Shown piece after piece: positions 27,907 through 36,668 of a stretch of DNA of 61,764 bases. The stretch lies in NCBI RefSeq assembly GCF_000698595.1, contig NZ_JFHC01000052.1, forward strand, positions 1-61,764, in the 5' to 3' direction. The notes under the pieces are model-generated. The model was not told the origin of the DNA. It saw only the letters and a list, made by a program, of their open reading frames with translations, and made no database searches. Within the stretch, counting starts at the first letter, position 1, and the number at the start of each line of letters is the position of its first letter. The position numbers were made by a program, and so were the translations under genes. Source of the stretch: Caballeronia glathei (lineage in GTDB: Bacteria; Pseudomonadota; Gammaproteobacteria; Burkholderiales; Burkholderiaceae).

Positions 27907-28329
27907 GGCTTGACGGCGCGAACGAGGCCGGTGAAGAAGGGCGCGCACGAGGCCGGGCGCGCACACGATGAAATCGCAGTCGAAACGGACGCCGCCGCGG
28001 GCAGCACGCTCGCGGGCTTGCAGGCGGGCGGCGCCGGCGATTCCGACCCCACGATTCACGAACCCGAAGCACGCGCCGCCGGCGCGCGGCCGGACGAATC
28101 GAATGAATCGAACGATGCGAGCGATTTGGACGAAGCCGCGGCGGCGGAAGCGCTTGCGGGCGTGTCGGCCGTCATGATCGGCGGCACCGCGGGACAGGCG
28201 GTACAGAAAAACATTCATAAAGCGACGCCGGCACGATCCGGCGCGCGCGCGCGGCTCGCGAGGAAATCGCCCGCCGCGCAACGTGCTCGCAGCGCAGTTT
28301 CCGGCGATCTCACCCAGACGAGGAGTTCC
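27907..28329 (+). other. 140-codon open leader between pgk and pyk
   Basis: This 423-bp gap contains a frame open from TTG 27910 and in phase with pyk. Its translation is acidic at first and Ala-rich, then basic, with no family I know. GC-rich third positions resemble coding sequence, but no start codon with a ribosome site is seen. It could be a leader peptide, an N-terminal extension of pyruvate kinase, or just untranslated sequence. Confidence 0.35.
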
Positions 28330-29766
28330 ATGCATCGCGCCACAAAGATTGTTGCCACAATCGGTCCCGCTTCCAGCAATCCTGACATCCTGCTGCAGAT
28401 GATGCAGGCGGGTCTCGACGTCGTCCGCTTCAACTTCTCGCACGGCACCGCGGACGACCATCGCCAGCGCGCCGAATGGGTCCGCGAGGCGGCACGCCAG
28501 GTCGGCCGCGAAGTTGCGCTGATGGCCGATCTGCAGGGTCCGAAGATTCGCGTCGGCCGGTTCGAGAACAACAAGACGATCCTCGTTGCGGGCAACCCGT
28601 TCATCCTCGACGCGAAGTGCGAGCTCGGCAACAACGAGCGCGTCGGTCTCGACTATCCGGACCTGCCGCGCGACCTGCGCCCGGGCGACGTGCTGCTGCT
28701 GAACGACGGCCTGATCGTGCTCGACGTGGTGCGCGTGATCGGCGAGGAGATCCACACGACGGTCAAGGTGGGCGGCGAGCTGTCGAACAACAAGGGCATC
28801 AACCGGCAGGGCGGCGGGCTGACGGCCCCGGCGCTGACCGAGAAGGACATGGAGGACATCAAGACGGCGATGTCCCTCGGCGCGGATTTTGTCGCGGTAT
28901 CGTTCCCGAAGAACGCGACCGACATGGAAATGGCACGGCAACTTGCGAACATCGCAGGCGCGCCTTACGGCATCAAGCCGAAGATGATCGCGAAGATCGA
29001 GCGCGCCGAGGCGATTCCGGCGCTCCAGGGCATTCTGGACGCGTCGGACGGAATCATGGTCGCGCGCGGCGATCTGGCGGTGGAAGTGGGCAACGCGGCG
29101 GTGCCGGCGCTCCAGAAGCGCATGATCCGCATGGCGCGCGACTCGAACAAGCTCGTGATCACGGCCACGCAGATGATGGAATCGATGATCCACGCGCCGG
29201 TGCCGACGCGCGCGGAAGTCTCGGACGTGGCGAACGCGGTGCTCGACGGCACCGACGCCGTGATGCTTTCGGCCGAGACGGCGGCGGGCAAGTACCCGGT
29301 GACGACCATCGAGACGATGGCGGCGATCTGCGTGGAGGCGGAGAAGTCGGAGGAGTCGCAGCTCGACACCGATTTCCTCGACCGCACCTTCACGCGCATC
29401 GACCAGTCGATCGCGATGGGCGCGCTCTTTACCGCCTTCCATCTGGGCGCGAAGGCGATCGTCGCGCTGACGGAATCGGGCGCGACCGCGCTGTGGATGT
29501 CGCGCCACTGGACGCACGTGCCGATCTTCGCGCTCACGCCGCGCGTCGGCAGCGAGCGGACGATGGCGCTGTACCGCAATGTCACGTCGCTGCACCTCGA
29601 CACGAACACCGACCGCGACACCGCGCTGCATCAGGCGCTGGAAGTGGTGGTGAGCAAGGGGTACGCGGCGCACGGCGACATGGTGGTGCTGACCGTCGGC
29701 GAGCCGATGGGGCAGGCGGGCGGCACCAACACGCTGAAGATCGTAAGGGTCGGCGATCATTTCTGA
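28330..29766 (+). CDS. pyk: Pyruvate kinase
   Basis: A 478-aa pyruvate kinase making pyruvate and ATP from phosphoenolpyruvate and ADP. It starts MHRATKIVATIGPASSN after AGGAG. Active-site blocks include FNFSHGT, MADLQGPKIRVGR, MIAKIERAEAI and ARGDLAVEVG, then ATQMMESMI. The C-terminal allosteric domain is present. Frame is open 140 codons upstream, but the internal ATG has the ribosome site and canonical N-terminus. A perfect UUCG hairpin follows. Confidence 0.97.
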   Translation: MHRATKIVATIGPASSNPDILLQMMQAGLDVVRFNFSHGTADDHRQRAEWVREAARQVGREVALMADLQGPKIRVGRFENNKTILVAGNPFILDAKCELGNNERVGLDYPDLPRDLRPGDVLLLNDGLIVLDVVRVIGEEIHTTVKVGGELSNNKGINRQGGGLTAPALTEKDMEDIKTAMSLGADFVAVSFPKNATDMEMARQLANIAGAPYGIKPKMIAKIERAEAIPALQGILDASDGIMVARGDLAVEVGNAAVPALQKRMIRMARDSNKLVITATQMMESMIHAPVPTRAEVSDVANAVLDGTDAVMLSAETAAGKYPVTTIETMAAICVEAEKSEESQLDTDFLDRTFTRIDQSIAMGALFTAFHLGAKAIVALTESGATALWMSRHWTHVPIFALTPRVGSERTMALYRNVTSLHLDTNTDRDTALHQALEVVVSKGYAAHGDMVVLTVGEPMGQAGGTNTLKIVRVGDHF

Positions 29767-29793
29767 GCGCCCGCGCAGGAGCCGGATTTTGCG

Positions 29794-29829
29794 GCGTCCG
29801 CCGGCCGCCTTCGGGCGGCCGGCGGACGC
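29794..29829 (+). terminator. Strong hairpin after pyk (no T run)
   Basis: A perfect 16-bp GC stem closed by a TTCG tetraloop lies 27 bp after the pyk stop. There is no T run, so it may stabilise the 3' end or act with Rho rather than terminate alone. Confidence 0.55.
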
Positions 29830-29942
29830 GAAAAGGCGTGAGGTATGCACGCAAGCGCACGGGAACGATGCTTGCTTCCAGCTAAAATCTCAAAAAATCA
29901 GGCCGCACGCCCGGAATTCGTTTCATCTCAAGGAGTATCACC

Positions 29943-31007
29943 ATGCCTCTCGTATCAATGCGTCAACTGCTGGACCACGCAGCCGAAAACGGCTACGGAC
30001 TCCCGGCATTCAACGTGAACAATCTAGAACAGGTGCAGGCGATCATGGCGGCCGCGAATGAAGTGAACGCGCCCGTCATCATGCAGGCGTCCGCCGGCGC
30101 GCGTAAGTACGCGGGCGAAGCGTTCCTGCGTCATCTGATCGAAGCGGCCGTCGAGTCGTATCCGCACATTCCGGTGGTGATGCATCAGGATCACGGACAG
30201 TCGCCCGCGATCTGCATGGCGGCGATCCGCAGCGGTTTCACCAGCGTGATGATGGACGGTTCGCTCGAAGCGGACGGCAAGTCGGTGGCGTCGTACGAGT
30301 ACAACGTCGACGTCTCGCGCAAGGTCGTGGAAATGGCGCATTCGATCGGCGTCACCGTGGAAGCGGAACTCGGCGTGCTCGGCTCGCTGGAAACCATGAA
30401 GGGCGACAAGGAAGACGGCCACGGCGCGGAAGGCACGATGACGCGCGAGCAGCTCCTGACCGACGTCGAGCAGGCCGCCGACTTCGTGAAGAAGACGCAG
30501 TGCGACGCGCTCGCGATCGCGATCGGCACGTCGCACGGCGCGTACAAGTTCACCAAGAAGCCGACCGGCGACATCCTCGCCATCCAGCGCATCAAGGAAA
30601 TCCACCAGCGCATTCCGAATACGCACCTCGTGATGCACGGGTCGTCGTCGGTGCCGCAGGAACTGCTTGCCGAAATCCGCGAATTCGGCGGCGACATGAA
30701 GGAAACCTACGGCGTGCCGGTCGAGGAAATCCAGGAAGGCATCAAGCACGGCGTGCGCAAGGTGAACATCGACACCGACCTGCGTCTCGCGATCACCGGC
30801 GCGATCCGCCGCTACTACGCGGAAAACCCGGCGAAGTTCGATCCGCGCGACTACCTGAAGCCGGCTCGCGAAGCGGCGAAGAAGGTCTGTCTGCAGCGCT
30901 ATGTGCAGTTCGGCTGCGAAGGGCAGGCGGGCAAGATCAAGCCGGTCCCGCTCGACAAGATCGCCGAAAAGTACAAGTCCGGCGAGCTTGCGCAGATCGT
31001 CAAATAA
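29943..31007 (+). CDS. fbaA: Class II fructose-bisphosphate aldolase
   Basis: A 354-aa zinc aldolase of the Calvin-cycle/glycolysis subtype, cleaving fructose-1,6-bisphosphate to triose phosphates. Metal and active-site segments are VMHQDHGQ, VEAELGVLG, IGTSHGAYKF, MHGSSSVPQ and NIDTDLRLA. Ribosome site AAGGAG precedes ATG 29943. It follows pgk and pyk, giving a glycolytic cluster. Confidence 0.98.
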   Translation: MPLVSMRQLLDHAAENGYGLPAFNVNNLEQVQAIMAAANEVNAPVIMQASAGARKYAGEAFLRHLIEAAVESYPHIPVVMHQDHGQSPAICMAAIRSGFTSVMMDGSLEADGKSVASYEYNVDVSRKVVEMAHSIGVTVEAELGVLGSLETMKGDKEDGHGAEGTMTREQLLTDVEQAADFVKKTQCDALAIAIGTSHGAYKFTKKPTGDILAIQRIKEIHQRIPNTHLVMHGSSSVPQELLAEIREFGGDMKETYGVPVEEIQEGIKHGVRKVNIDTDLRLAITGAIRRYYAENPAKFDPRDYLKPAREAAKKVCLQRYVQFGCEGQAGKIKPVPLDKIAEKYKSGELAQIVK

Positions 31008-31031
31008 ATTTGAGATTGAGCGAGTAAAATC

Positions 31032-31110
31032 AACGGGTTCCGCCACGGGGCCCGTTTTACGTTTATTCGGTTTGACCCGCCGCCGTTCCTGCCTTTTTCG
31101 GGGAACGGCG
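31032..31110 (+). terminator. Two hairpins after fbaA
   Basis: AACGGG / CCCGTT with TTTT (31032-31058) is followed by CGCCGTTCC / GGAACGGCG (31081-31110) with a T-rich tail. Either may end the fbaA transcript before purC. Confidence 0.6.
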
Positions 31111-31151
31111 TTTGGCTTTTATTTTTGCGGTATTTTTTCCGGCTGATGACG

Positions 31152-32054
31152 ATGTCCAACCCGAACTCGACGCTCTACGAATCCACGCTCAAATCGCTGC
31201 CGCTCCTCGGCCGCGGCAAGGTCCGCGACAACTACGCCGTCGGGCAGGACAAGCTCCTGATCGTCACGACGGACCGCCTGTCGGCGTTCGACGTGATCAT
31301 GGGCGAGCCGATTCCGAACAAGGGCCGCGTGCTCAACCAGATGGCCGACTTTTGGTTCGCCAGGCTCTCGCATATCGTGCCGAACCACAACACCGGCATC
31401 GATCCGGCGACGGTCGTCGCGCCCGACGAAGTCGATCAGGTGAAGGGCCGCGCCGTCGTGGTGAAGCGCCTAGAGCCGATTCTGGTCGAAGCGGTGGTGC
31501 GCGGCTACCTCGCGGGCAGCGGGTGGAAGGACTATCAGGCGACGGGCGCCGTGTGCGGCGTCGAGCTGCCGCCGGGCCTGCAGAACGCGCAAAAACTGCC
31601 CGAGCCGATCTTCACGCCGGCAGCGAAGGCCGAAATGGGCCATCACGACGAAAACATCACCTACGATGAGATGGAGCGCCGCATCGGCACGGAACTCTCG
31701 GCGACGATCCGCGACATCTCGATCAGGCTGTACAAGGAAGCGGCCGAGTACGCGGCGACGCGCGGCATCATCATTGCGGACACGAAGTTCGAGTTCGGCC
31801 TCGACAACCGCGGCGAGCTGTATCTGATGGACGAAGTGCTGACCGCCGACTCGTCGCGCTTCTGGCCGGCCGACGCTTACCAGGTGGGCACGAACCCGCC
31901 GTCGTTCGACAAGCAGTTCGTGCGCGACTGGCTGGAAACGCAGCCGTGGAAGAAGGAGCCGCCCGCGCCGACGCTGCCCGAAGACGTGATCGCCAGGACC
32001 GCCGGGAAGTATCAGGAAGCGCTCGAACGGCTGACCGGCCAGTCGCTCGCGTAA
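31152..32054 (+). CDS. purC: SAICAR synthase
   Basis: A 300-aa phosphoribosylaminoimidazole-succinocarboxamide synthase, joining CAIR and aspartate with ATP in purine synthesis. Motifs: LLGRGKVRDNY, VTTDRLSAFDVIMGEPIPNKG, EAVVRGYLAGSGW and DTKFEFGLD. I chose MSNPNSTLYES at 31152; MTM at 31146 is equally possible. purE and purK follow on the same strand. Confidence 0.97.
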   Translation: MSNPNSTLYESTLKSLPLLGRGKVRDNYAVGQDKLLIVTTDRLSAFDVIMGEPIPNKGRVLNQMADFWFARLSHIVPNHNTGIDPATVVAPDEVDQVKGRAVVVKRLEPILVEAVVRGYLAGSGWKDYQATGAVCGVELPPGLQNAQKLPEPIFTPAAKAEMGHHDENITYDEMERRIGTELSATIRDISIRLYKEAAEYAATRGIIIADTKFEFGLDNRGELYLMDEVLTADSSRFWPADAYQVGTNPPSFDKQFVRDWLETQPWKKEPPAPTLPEDVIARTAGKYQEALERLTGQSLA

Positions 32055-32091
32055 TTCGATCCACGGTTTTCAAGCACAGGAAAGCAGCACG

Positions 32092-32619
32092 ATGAGCGAA
32101 GCACCGAACGCCCAGACCGCACACACGCATGCCGCGCCGGTCGTCGGCGTGCTGATGGGTTCCAGTTCCGACTGGGATGTGATGAAGAACGCGGTGGCGG
32201 TTCTCCAGGAATTCGGCGTGCCGTACGAGGCGAAGGTCGTCTCCGCGCACCGCATGCCCGACGAAATGTTCGACTACGCCGAGAAGGCGCGCGAGCGGGG
32301 CCTTCGGGCGATCATCGCGGGTGCGGGCGGCGCCGCGCACCTGCCGGGCATGCTCGCGGCGAAGACAACCGTGCCGGTGCTCGGCGTGCCTGTTTCGAGC
32401 AAGTACCTGAAGGGCGTCGATTCGCTGCATTCGATCGTGCAGATGCCCAAGGGCGTGCCGGTTGCGACGTTCGCGATCGGCGAGGCGGGCGCGGCGAACG
32501 CGGCGCTCTTCGCGGTATCGATTCTCTCTGGTACGAACGGCGAATACGCCGAGCGCCTCGCCGCGTTCCGCGTGCGCCAGAACGAAGCGGCGCATGCGAT
32601 GGTTTTACCCCCGCTCTGA
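32092..32619 (+). CDS. purE: N5-CAIR mutase
   Basis: A 175-aa class I PurE that rearranges N5-carboxyaminoimidazole ribonucleotide to CAIR. The conserved phosphate loop MGSSSDWDVM and SAHRMPDEMF (active-site His), then IAGAGGAAHLPGM, are intact. It works with PurK, encoded 43 bp downstream. Confidence 0.98.
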   Translation: MSEAPNAQTAHTHAAPVVGVLMGSSSDWDVMKNAVAVLQEFGVPYEAKVVSAHRMPDEMFDYAEKARERGLRAIIAGAGGAAHLPGMLAAKTTVPVLGVPVSSKYLKGVDSLHSIVQMPKGVPVATFAIGEAGAANAALFAVSILSGTNGEYAERLAAFRVRQNEAAHAMVLPPL

Positions 32620-32662
32620 CAAGCAGGCTCTCACGGCCTTCAACGGCCATGATCACACCAAG

Positions 32663-33850
32663 ATGAACCCACAAAACTCCCCGGTTTCACCCATCCTGCC
32701 CGGCGCGTGGCTTGGCATGGTCGGTGGCGGCCAGCTCGGCCGCATGTTCTGTTTCGCGGCGCAGTCGATGGGCTATCGCGTCGCCGTGCTCGACCCGGAC
32801 GAAACGAGTCCGGCGGGCGCGGTCGCCGACCGCCACATCCGCGCCGTCTACGACGATCGCGCCGCGCTCACCGAACTCGGCCGCCTGTGCGCGGCAGTAT
32901 CGACGGAATTCGAGAACGTGCCGTCCGCGAGTCTCGAATTCCTCGCCAACAGCACGTTCGTGAGCCCGGCGGCGAGCTGTGTCGCGATTGCGCAGGATCG
33001 CGTGGCGGAAAAGCGCTTCATCGCGGAATCGGGCGTGCCGGTCGCGCCGCACGTCGTGATCGAATCGCCGGAGGCGCTCGCCGCGCTCTCCGACGAGAAG
33101 ATCGCCGCCGTGCTGCCCGGCATTCTCAAGACCGCGCGTCTCGGCTACGACGGCAAGGGCCAGATCGGCGTGCGCAACGTCGACGAGGTGCGCACCGCGT
33201 ATGCGTCGCTGTCCGGCGTGGCGTGCGTGCTGGAAAAGCGCATGCCGCTCAGGTTCGAGGTGTCGGTGCTGATCGCGCGCGGCGGCGACGGCAAGTCGGC
33301 CGTCTTCCCGCTTGCGCAGAACACGCACGTGAAGGGCATTCTCGCGAAGACCGTTGTGCCCGCGCCCGATGCATCCGCCGCGCTCGTCGCGCAGGCGCAG
33401 GACGCCGCGCTCACGATCGCCGCGAAGCTCGGCTACGTGGGCGTGCTGTGCGTGGAGTTCTTCATTCTCGAAGACGGCACGCTGATCGCCAACGAGATGG
33501 CGCCGCGCCCGCACAATTCCGGCCATTACACGGTCGACGCCTGCGCAACCAGCCAGTTCGAGCAGCAGGTGCGCGCGATGACCGGCATGCCGCTCGGCGA
33601 CACCCGCCAGCACTCGCCCGCCGCGATGCTGAACCTCCTCGGCGACGTCTGGTTCGACGGCAACAAGTCGCGCACGCCGCTGTGGCCGGAGGTTGCGGCG
33701 ATGCCGGCCGCGCGCCTGCATCTGTACGGCAAGGAAGAGGCCCGCCCGGGCCGCAAGATGGGCCACATCAACTTCACGGCGGCGACGCTCGAAGAAGCCC
33801 GCACGGCGGCGCGCGACTGCGCGCGCATGCTGCACATCACGCTCGACTGA
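32663..33850 (+). CDS. purK: N5-CAIR synthetase
   Basis: A 395-aa ATP-grasp enzyme making N5-CAIR from AIR, bicarbonate and ATP. It starts MNPQNSPVSPILPGAWLG, with GGGQLGRMFCFAAQ as the AIR-binding loop. ATP-grasp elements include KTARLGYDGKGQ and EFFILEDGTLIANEMAPRPHNSGHYT. The longer frame from 32462 overlaps purE and is rejected. The Sua5 gene follows after 8 bp. Confidence 0.97.
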   Translation: MNPQNSPVSPILPGAWLGMVGGGQLGRMFCFAAQSMGYRVAVLDPDETSPAGAVADRHIRAVYDDRAALTELGRLCAAVSTEFENVPSASLEFLANSTFVSPAASCVAIAQDRVAEKRFIAESGVPVAPHVVIESPEALAALSDEKIAAVLPGILKTARLGYDGKGQIGVRNVDEVRTAYASLSGVACVLEKRMPLRFEVSVLIARGGDGKSAVFPLAQNTHVKGILAKTVVPAPDASAALVAQAQDAALTIAAKLGYVGVLCVEFFILEDGTLIANEMAPRPHNSGHYTVDACATSQFEQQVRAMTGMPLGDTRQHSPAAMLNLLGDVWFDGNKSRTPLWPEVAAMPAARLHLYGKEEARPGRKMGHINFTAATLEEARTAARDCARMLHITLD

Positions 33851-33858
33851 GCGGCGCG

Positions 33859-34878
33859 ATGAGCATCATCTTTCCGGGCGCCGCGCAGATCGACGAGGCG
33901 GCGGCGCTGCTCGCCGCCGGTGAACTCGTCGCGTTTCCGACCGAGACCGTCTACGGGCTCGGCGGCGACGCGGCGAACCCCGAAGCGATCGCGCGCATCT
34001 ATGCGGCGAAGGGGCGGCCGGCGAACCATCCCGTCATCGTGCATCTCGCGCCCGGGGGCGACCCGGGCTACTGGGTGCGCACGCTTCCCGCCGACGCGCA
34101 AAAGCTCATCGACGCGTTCTGGCCCGGCCCGCTCACGCTGATTCTCGAACGCGCGCCGCACGTGCCCGCGGCCGTGAGCGGCGGGCAGAATTCGGTCGGC
34201 ATCCGCTGTCCGTCGCATCCGGTCGCGCAGGCGCTCTTGTCGGCGTTCAGCGCGCTCCGCGGCGGGCACGGCGGCGTGGCGGGCCCGTCCGCGAACCGGT
34301 TCGGGCATGTCAGCCCGACCACCGCCCAGCACGTGCGCGACGAATTCGGCGGCACGGTCCACGTGCTCGACGGCGGCGCGGCGGACGTGGGCATCGAATC
34401 GACCATTCTCGATCTGTCGCGCGGATTTCCGGCCTTGCTGCGCCCGGGACATGTGAGCCCGCAGGCGATCGCCGACGTGCTCGGCGTCGCGCCGCGTCTT
34501 CCCGACGGCTCCGACGCCACCGCGCCGCGCGCCTCGGGAACGCTCAAGGCGCACTACGCGCCGCGCACGCCGCTCGCGCTGCTGCCGTTCGCCGCGATCG
34601 GGCCGCTGCTCGTCGCGCATGCGGCGGGGGAGAAGAAGATCGCGCTGGTTGCGCGCGCGTCGAGCGCGGGCGCGTGGGCGAGCGCGCCGGACGTGCATTT
34701 CATCGCGGCGCCGGAAGATCCGCAGACCTACGCGCGCGATCTCTATGGCCTCTTGCGGGCGCTGGACCGCGCGAATGTCGAGCGGATCCTGATCGAGAAG
34801 CTGCCTGACTCGATCGAATGGATCGCGGTGAACGACCGGCTGGGTCGCGCGGCGGCTGCCTTCGAAGCGCAGGAGTAG
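33859..34878 (+). CDS. Threonylcarbamoyl-AMP synthase (Sua5 type)
   Basis: A 339-aa Sua5/YrdC/YciO protein that makes threonylcarbamoyl-AMP for the universal t6A37 modification of ANN-decoding tRNAs. The YrdC domain (about 1-210) has FPTETVYGLGGDA, KGRPANHPV, FWPGPLTL and GPSANRFGHVSPT. A C-terminal Sua5 domain starts after a linker (GTLKAHYAPRTPL). It is the two-domain form. It is spaced 8 bp after purK and presumably co-transcribed with the pur genes. Confidence 0.95.
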   Translation: MSIIFPGAAQIDEAAALLAAGELVAFPTETVYGLGGDAANPEAIARIYAAKGRPANHPVIVHLAPGGDPGYWVRTLPADAQKLIDAFWPGPLTLILERAPHVPAAVSGGQNSVGIRCPSHPVAQALLSAFSALRGGHGGVAGPSANRFGHVSPTTAQHVRDEFGGTVHVLDGGAADVGIESTILDLSRGFPALLRPGHVSPQAIADVLGVAPRLPDGSDATAPRASGTLKAHYAPRTPLALLPFAAIGPLLVAHAAGEKKIALVARASSAGAWASAPDVHFIAAPEDPQTYARDLYGLLRALDRANVERILIEKLPDSIEWIAVNDRLGRAAAAFEAQE

Positions 34879-34907
34879 AGGAGCCGGGCGCTACGGCTCG
34901 TCACCAG

Positions 34908-34938
34908 AAAAAACGCCCGGTCGAAACCGGGCGTTTTT
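34908..34938. terminator. Bidirectional terminator between sua5 and the lipase gene
   Basis: ACGCCCGGT / ACCGGGCGT is flanked by A5 and T5 and lies between convergent genes. Confidence 0.85.
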
Positions 34939-34940
34939 GC

Positions 34941-34972
34941 GTTCAGCGCGCCTTGCGTTCAGCGCGCCTTGT
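34941..34972. repeat. 16-bp direct duplication
   Basis: gcgttcagcgcgcctt occurs twice in tandem just after the terminator, beside the lipase stop codon. It is probably a slippage duplication. Confidence 0.7.
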
Positions 34973-34984
34973 CTGAAAGCCGCA

Positions 34985-36139
34985 TCACTTGCCGAGGCCT
35001 GACTTCGCGATCGCCTGCTCGACGTTCTGCGCGTAGAGCGCGTAAAGGTGCGTGGTCGGATGCAGGGTGTCGGCGTACATGTAGCTCTGGTCCGCGCCCG
35101 CGACCGTGTAGGTCTGCGGCGAGCAGAAGAGCGACGTGCCGAACGCCGACGGGTTCGGCTGGCCCGAGGCAGTGGCGTTAGCGATCATCGATTGCAGGTT
35201 GCACGCCGTGCCCGTATTGGACACCGTGAAACCGAGCGACTGAAAGTTCGCCGTGACGCCATCGATCCAGCTGTACACATCGACGTAGATCACCTTCGAG
35301 AGCAGCCCGGCCTGCGTGAGCGCGCCCTGAAGCGCGAGGTTGAAGCCCTGCGACGCCTTCGTGAGCGCCACGCCCTTGTCGGAGCTCAGCAGGCCCTGCG
35401 GGCTCCCGCCGATGTTCGGCACCGTCGACACCACGACATGCGTCGCGCCCGCCTGCACCACCCGGCCGATGACACTCGCGAGATCGATGGCCGCCTGGCC
35501 TATCGCCTGCTGTGCCGCGTTGGCGGCGGCGAGCGCCTGGGCCGGCGTGATCTGCCCTGCGGCCGCCGCTGCCGCCGCGGCCTGCGCCTCCGAGAGGTTC
35601 AGCAGGATGTCGTTGGCGCCGCCGTTGATGAGCACGAGCTGGTTCGCATTGAAGCTGCCGTGCGCTGCAAGATAGCTCGAGACCTGATCGTTGACCGGGA
35701 TGGTCGTCGCCTGCGCGTAGTCGGCGTTGGGCGTGCCGGCCGGTGCGTGCCCGATGCCCGGCTGCAGCTTCACGCGCGCGCCGCCCTGCGCATAGCCGAA
35801 GCCGGGCGCGGCCGTAAGGGGCACGCCGAAGCCGCCCGTCGCGGCCGGGGTCAGCGTGTCGCCGTAATACTGTGCGACGTCCTGCGTCCAGACCTGGCCG
35901 GGGTTGGTCGTGAAGCGGCCGCCGCCGAAGTTTCTTGCCGCGACCGGCGAATAGGTGCCGGCGTCCGACAGGCTGTCGCCGAAAGACACGACTTGCAGCT
36001 TGATGCCGCCCGGGGGCGCCGAGTTGTTGTTGTCATCGCCGCCGCCGCCACATGCGGCGAGCAGGGCGAGGGCGGCACTCGCCGTCGCGAACCGGGCAAA
36101 GCGCACGAAGGTGCTGCGTGTCGTGTAGGTCTTGTACAT
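34985..36139 (-). CDS. GDSL (SGNH) lipoprotein esterase
   Basis: A 384-aa probable outer-membrane or periplasmic lipoprotein. The signal ends ALLAAC followed by GGGGDDNN, a lipobox with an acidic and Asn-rich linker. The SGNH hydrolase domain has block I FGDSLSDAGTYS with catalytic Ser, GGANDILL (block III, Asn) and DTLHPTTHLY (Asp and His). Substrate unknown, probably a lipid or ester. The middle is Ala-rich (AQAAAAAAAAGQITPAQALAAANAAQ). MYKTYTTRS at 36139 has GGAG upstream; an ATG at 36154 is an alternative start. It is convergent with sua5. Confidence 0.88.
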   Translation of the reverse strand: MYKTYTTRSTFVRFARFATASAALALLAACGGGGDDNNNSAPPGGIKLQVVSFGDSLSDAGTYSPVAARNFGGGRFTTNPGQVWTQDVAQYYGDTLTPAATGGFGVPLTAAPGFGYAQGGARVKLQPGIGHAPAGTPNADYAQATTIPVNDQVSSYLAAHGSFNANQLVLINGGANDILLNLSEAQAAAAAAAAGQITPAQALAAANAAQQAIGQAAIDLASVIGRVVQAGATHVVVSTVPNIGGSPQGLLSSDKGVALTKASQGFNLALQGALTQAGLLSKVIYVDVYSWIDGVTANFQSLGFTVSNTGTACNLQSMIANATASGQPNPSAFGTSLFCSPQTYTVAGADQSYMYADTLHPTTHLYALYAQNVEQAIAKSGLGK

Positions 36140-36668
36140 TGACTTCGTCTCCATCTCTTGGTGAGTCTTCTAATGTGGTGCCGCGGCTCATGCGCCGCGT
36201 TTTCGATGTTGTTTTTGAAGTCCCGGCAGGCGCCGCCGGAAGCAGCGTCGCGATAGCTTACCGAAACTTTCCGCCTCGCTGACAGGTTTCCGCCGATGCC
36301 GGGCCGTTGCACAACGGCCCGGGGCGCGCGACAAAGACACGCCGCGTGATGCGAAGCGCTCGGACGGGTTGATTGCGGGGGCGATACGGATGGCCGGGAG
36401 CCGTGGCAGTCCAGGTCACGCCGCGTGCATGACGTGCGGCTTGTTCCGGGCGCTCGATCCGTTCGGCGCATGTGCCGTGCGAGCCGCGCATGGCCGCCGA
36501 TGCGCCCCGAATGCGCCCCGAACGCGCCGGCGCCATGAGGCACGATCCGGCGTCGAATTGCATGGTTGTCTCCCTCCAGAAGAAGCGGTCTGTGCCGCTG
36601 TGCCCGACAGCGTACACGGCGAGCGCTCGGCGGCGCGCGCTACTTCGTAGAAGGAATATTCCAGGATC
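36140..36668. other. Intergenic, no gene seen
   Basis: This 529-bp gap separates the GDSL esterase start from the end of dacB. Open frames on both strands look like composition shadows. An 11-bp unit (atgcgccccga) is repeated twice at 36500-36521. The esterase promoter must lie near 36150-36300, but I could not fix it. Confidence 0.4.

Noticed and set aside
36155..36668. Short open frames on both strands in the esterase-dacB gap
   Set aside because: They overlap each other, lack ribosome sites and show no recognisable motif.
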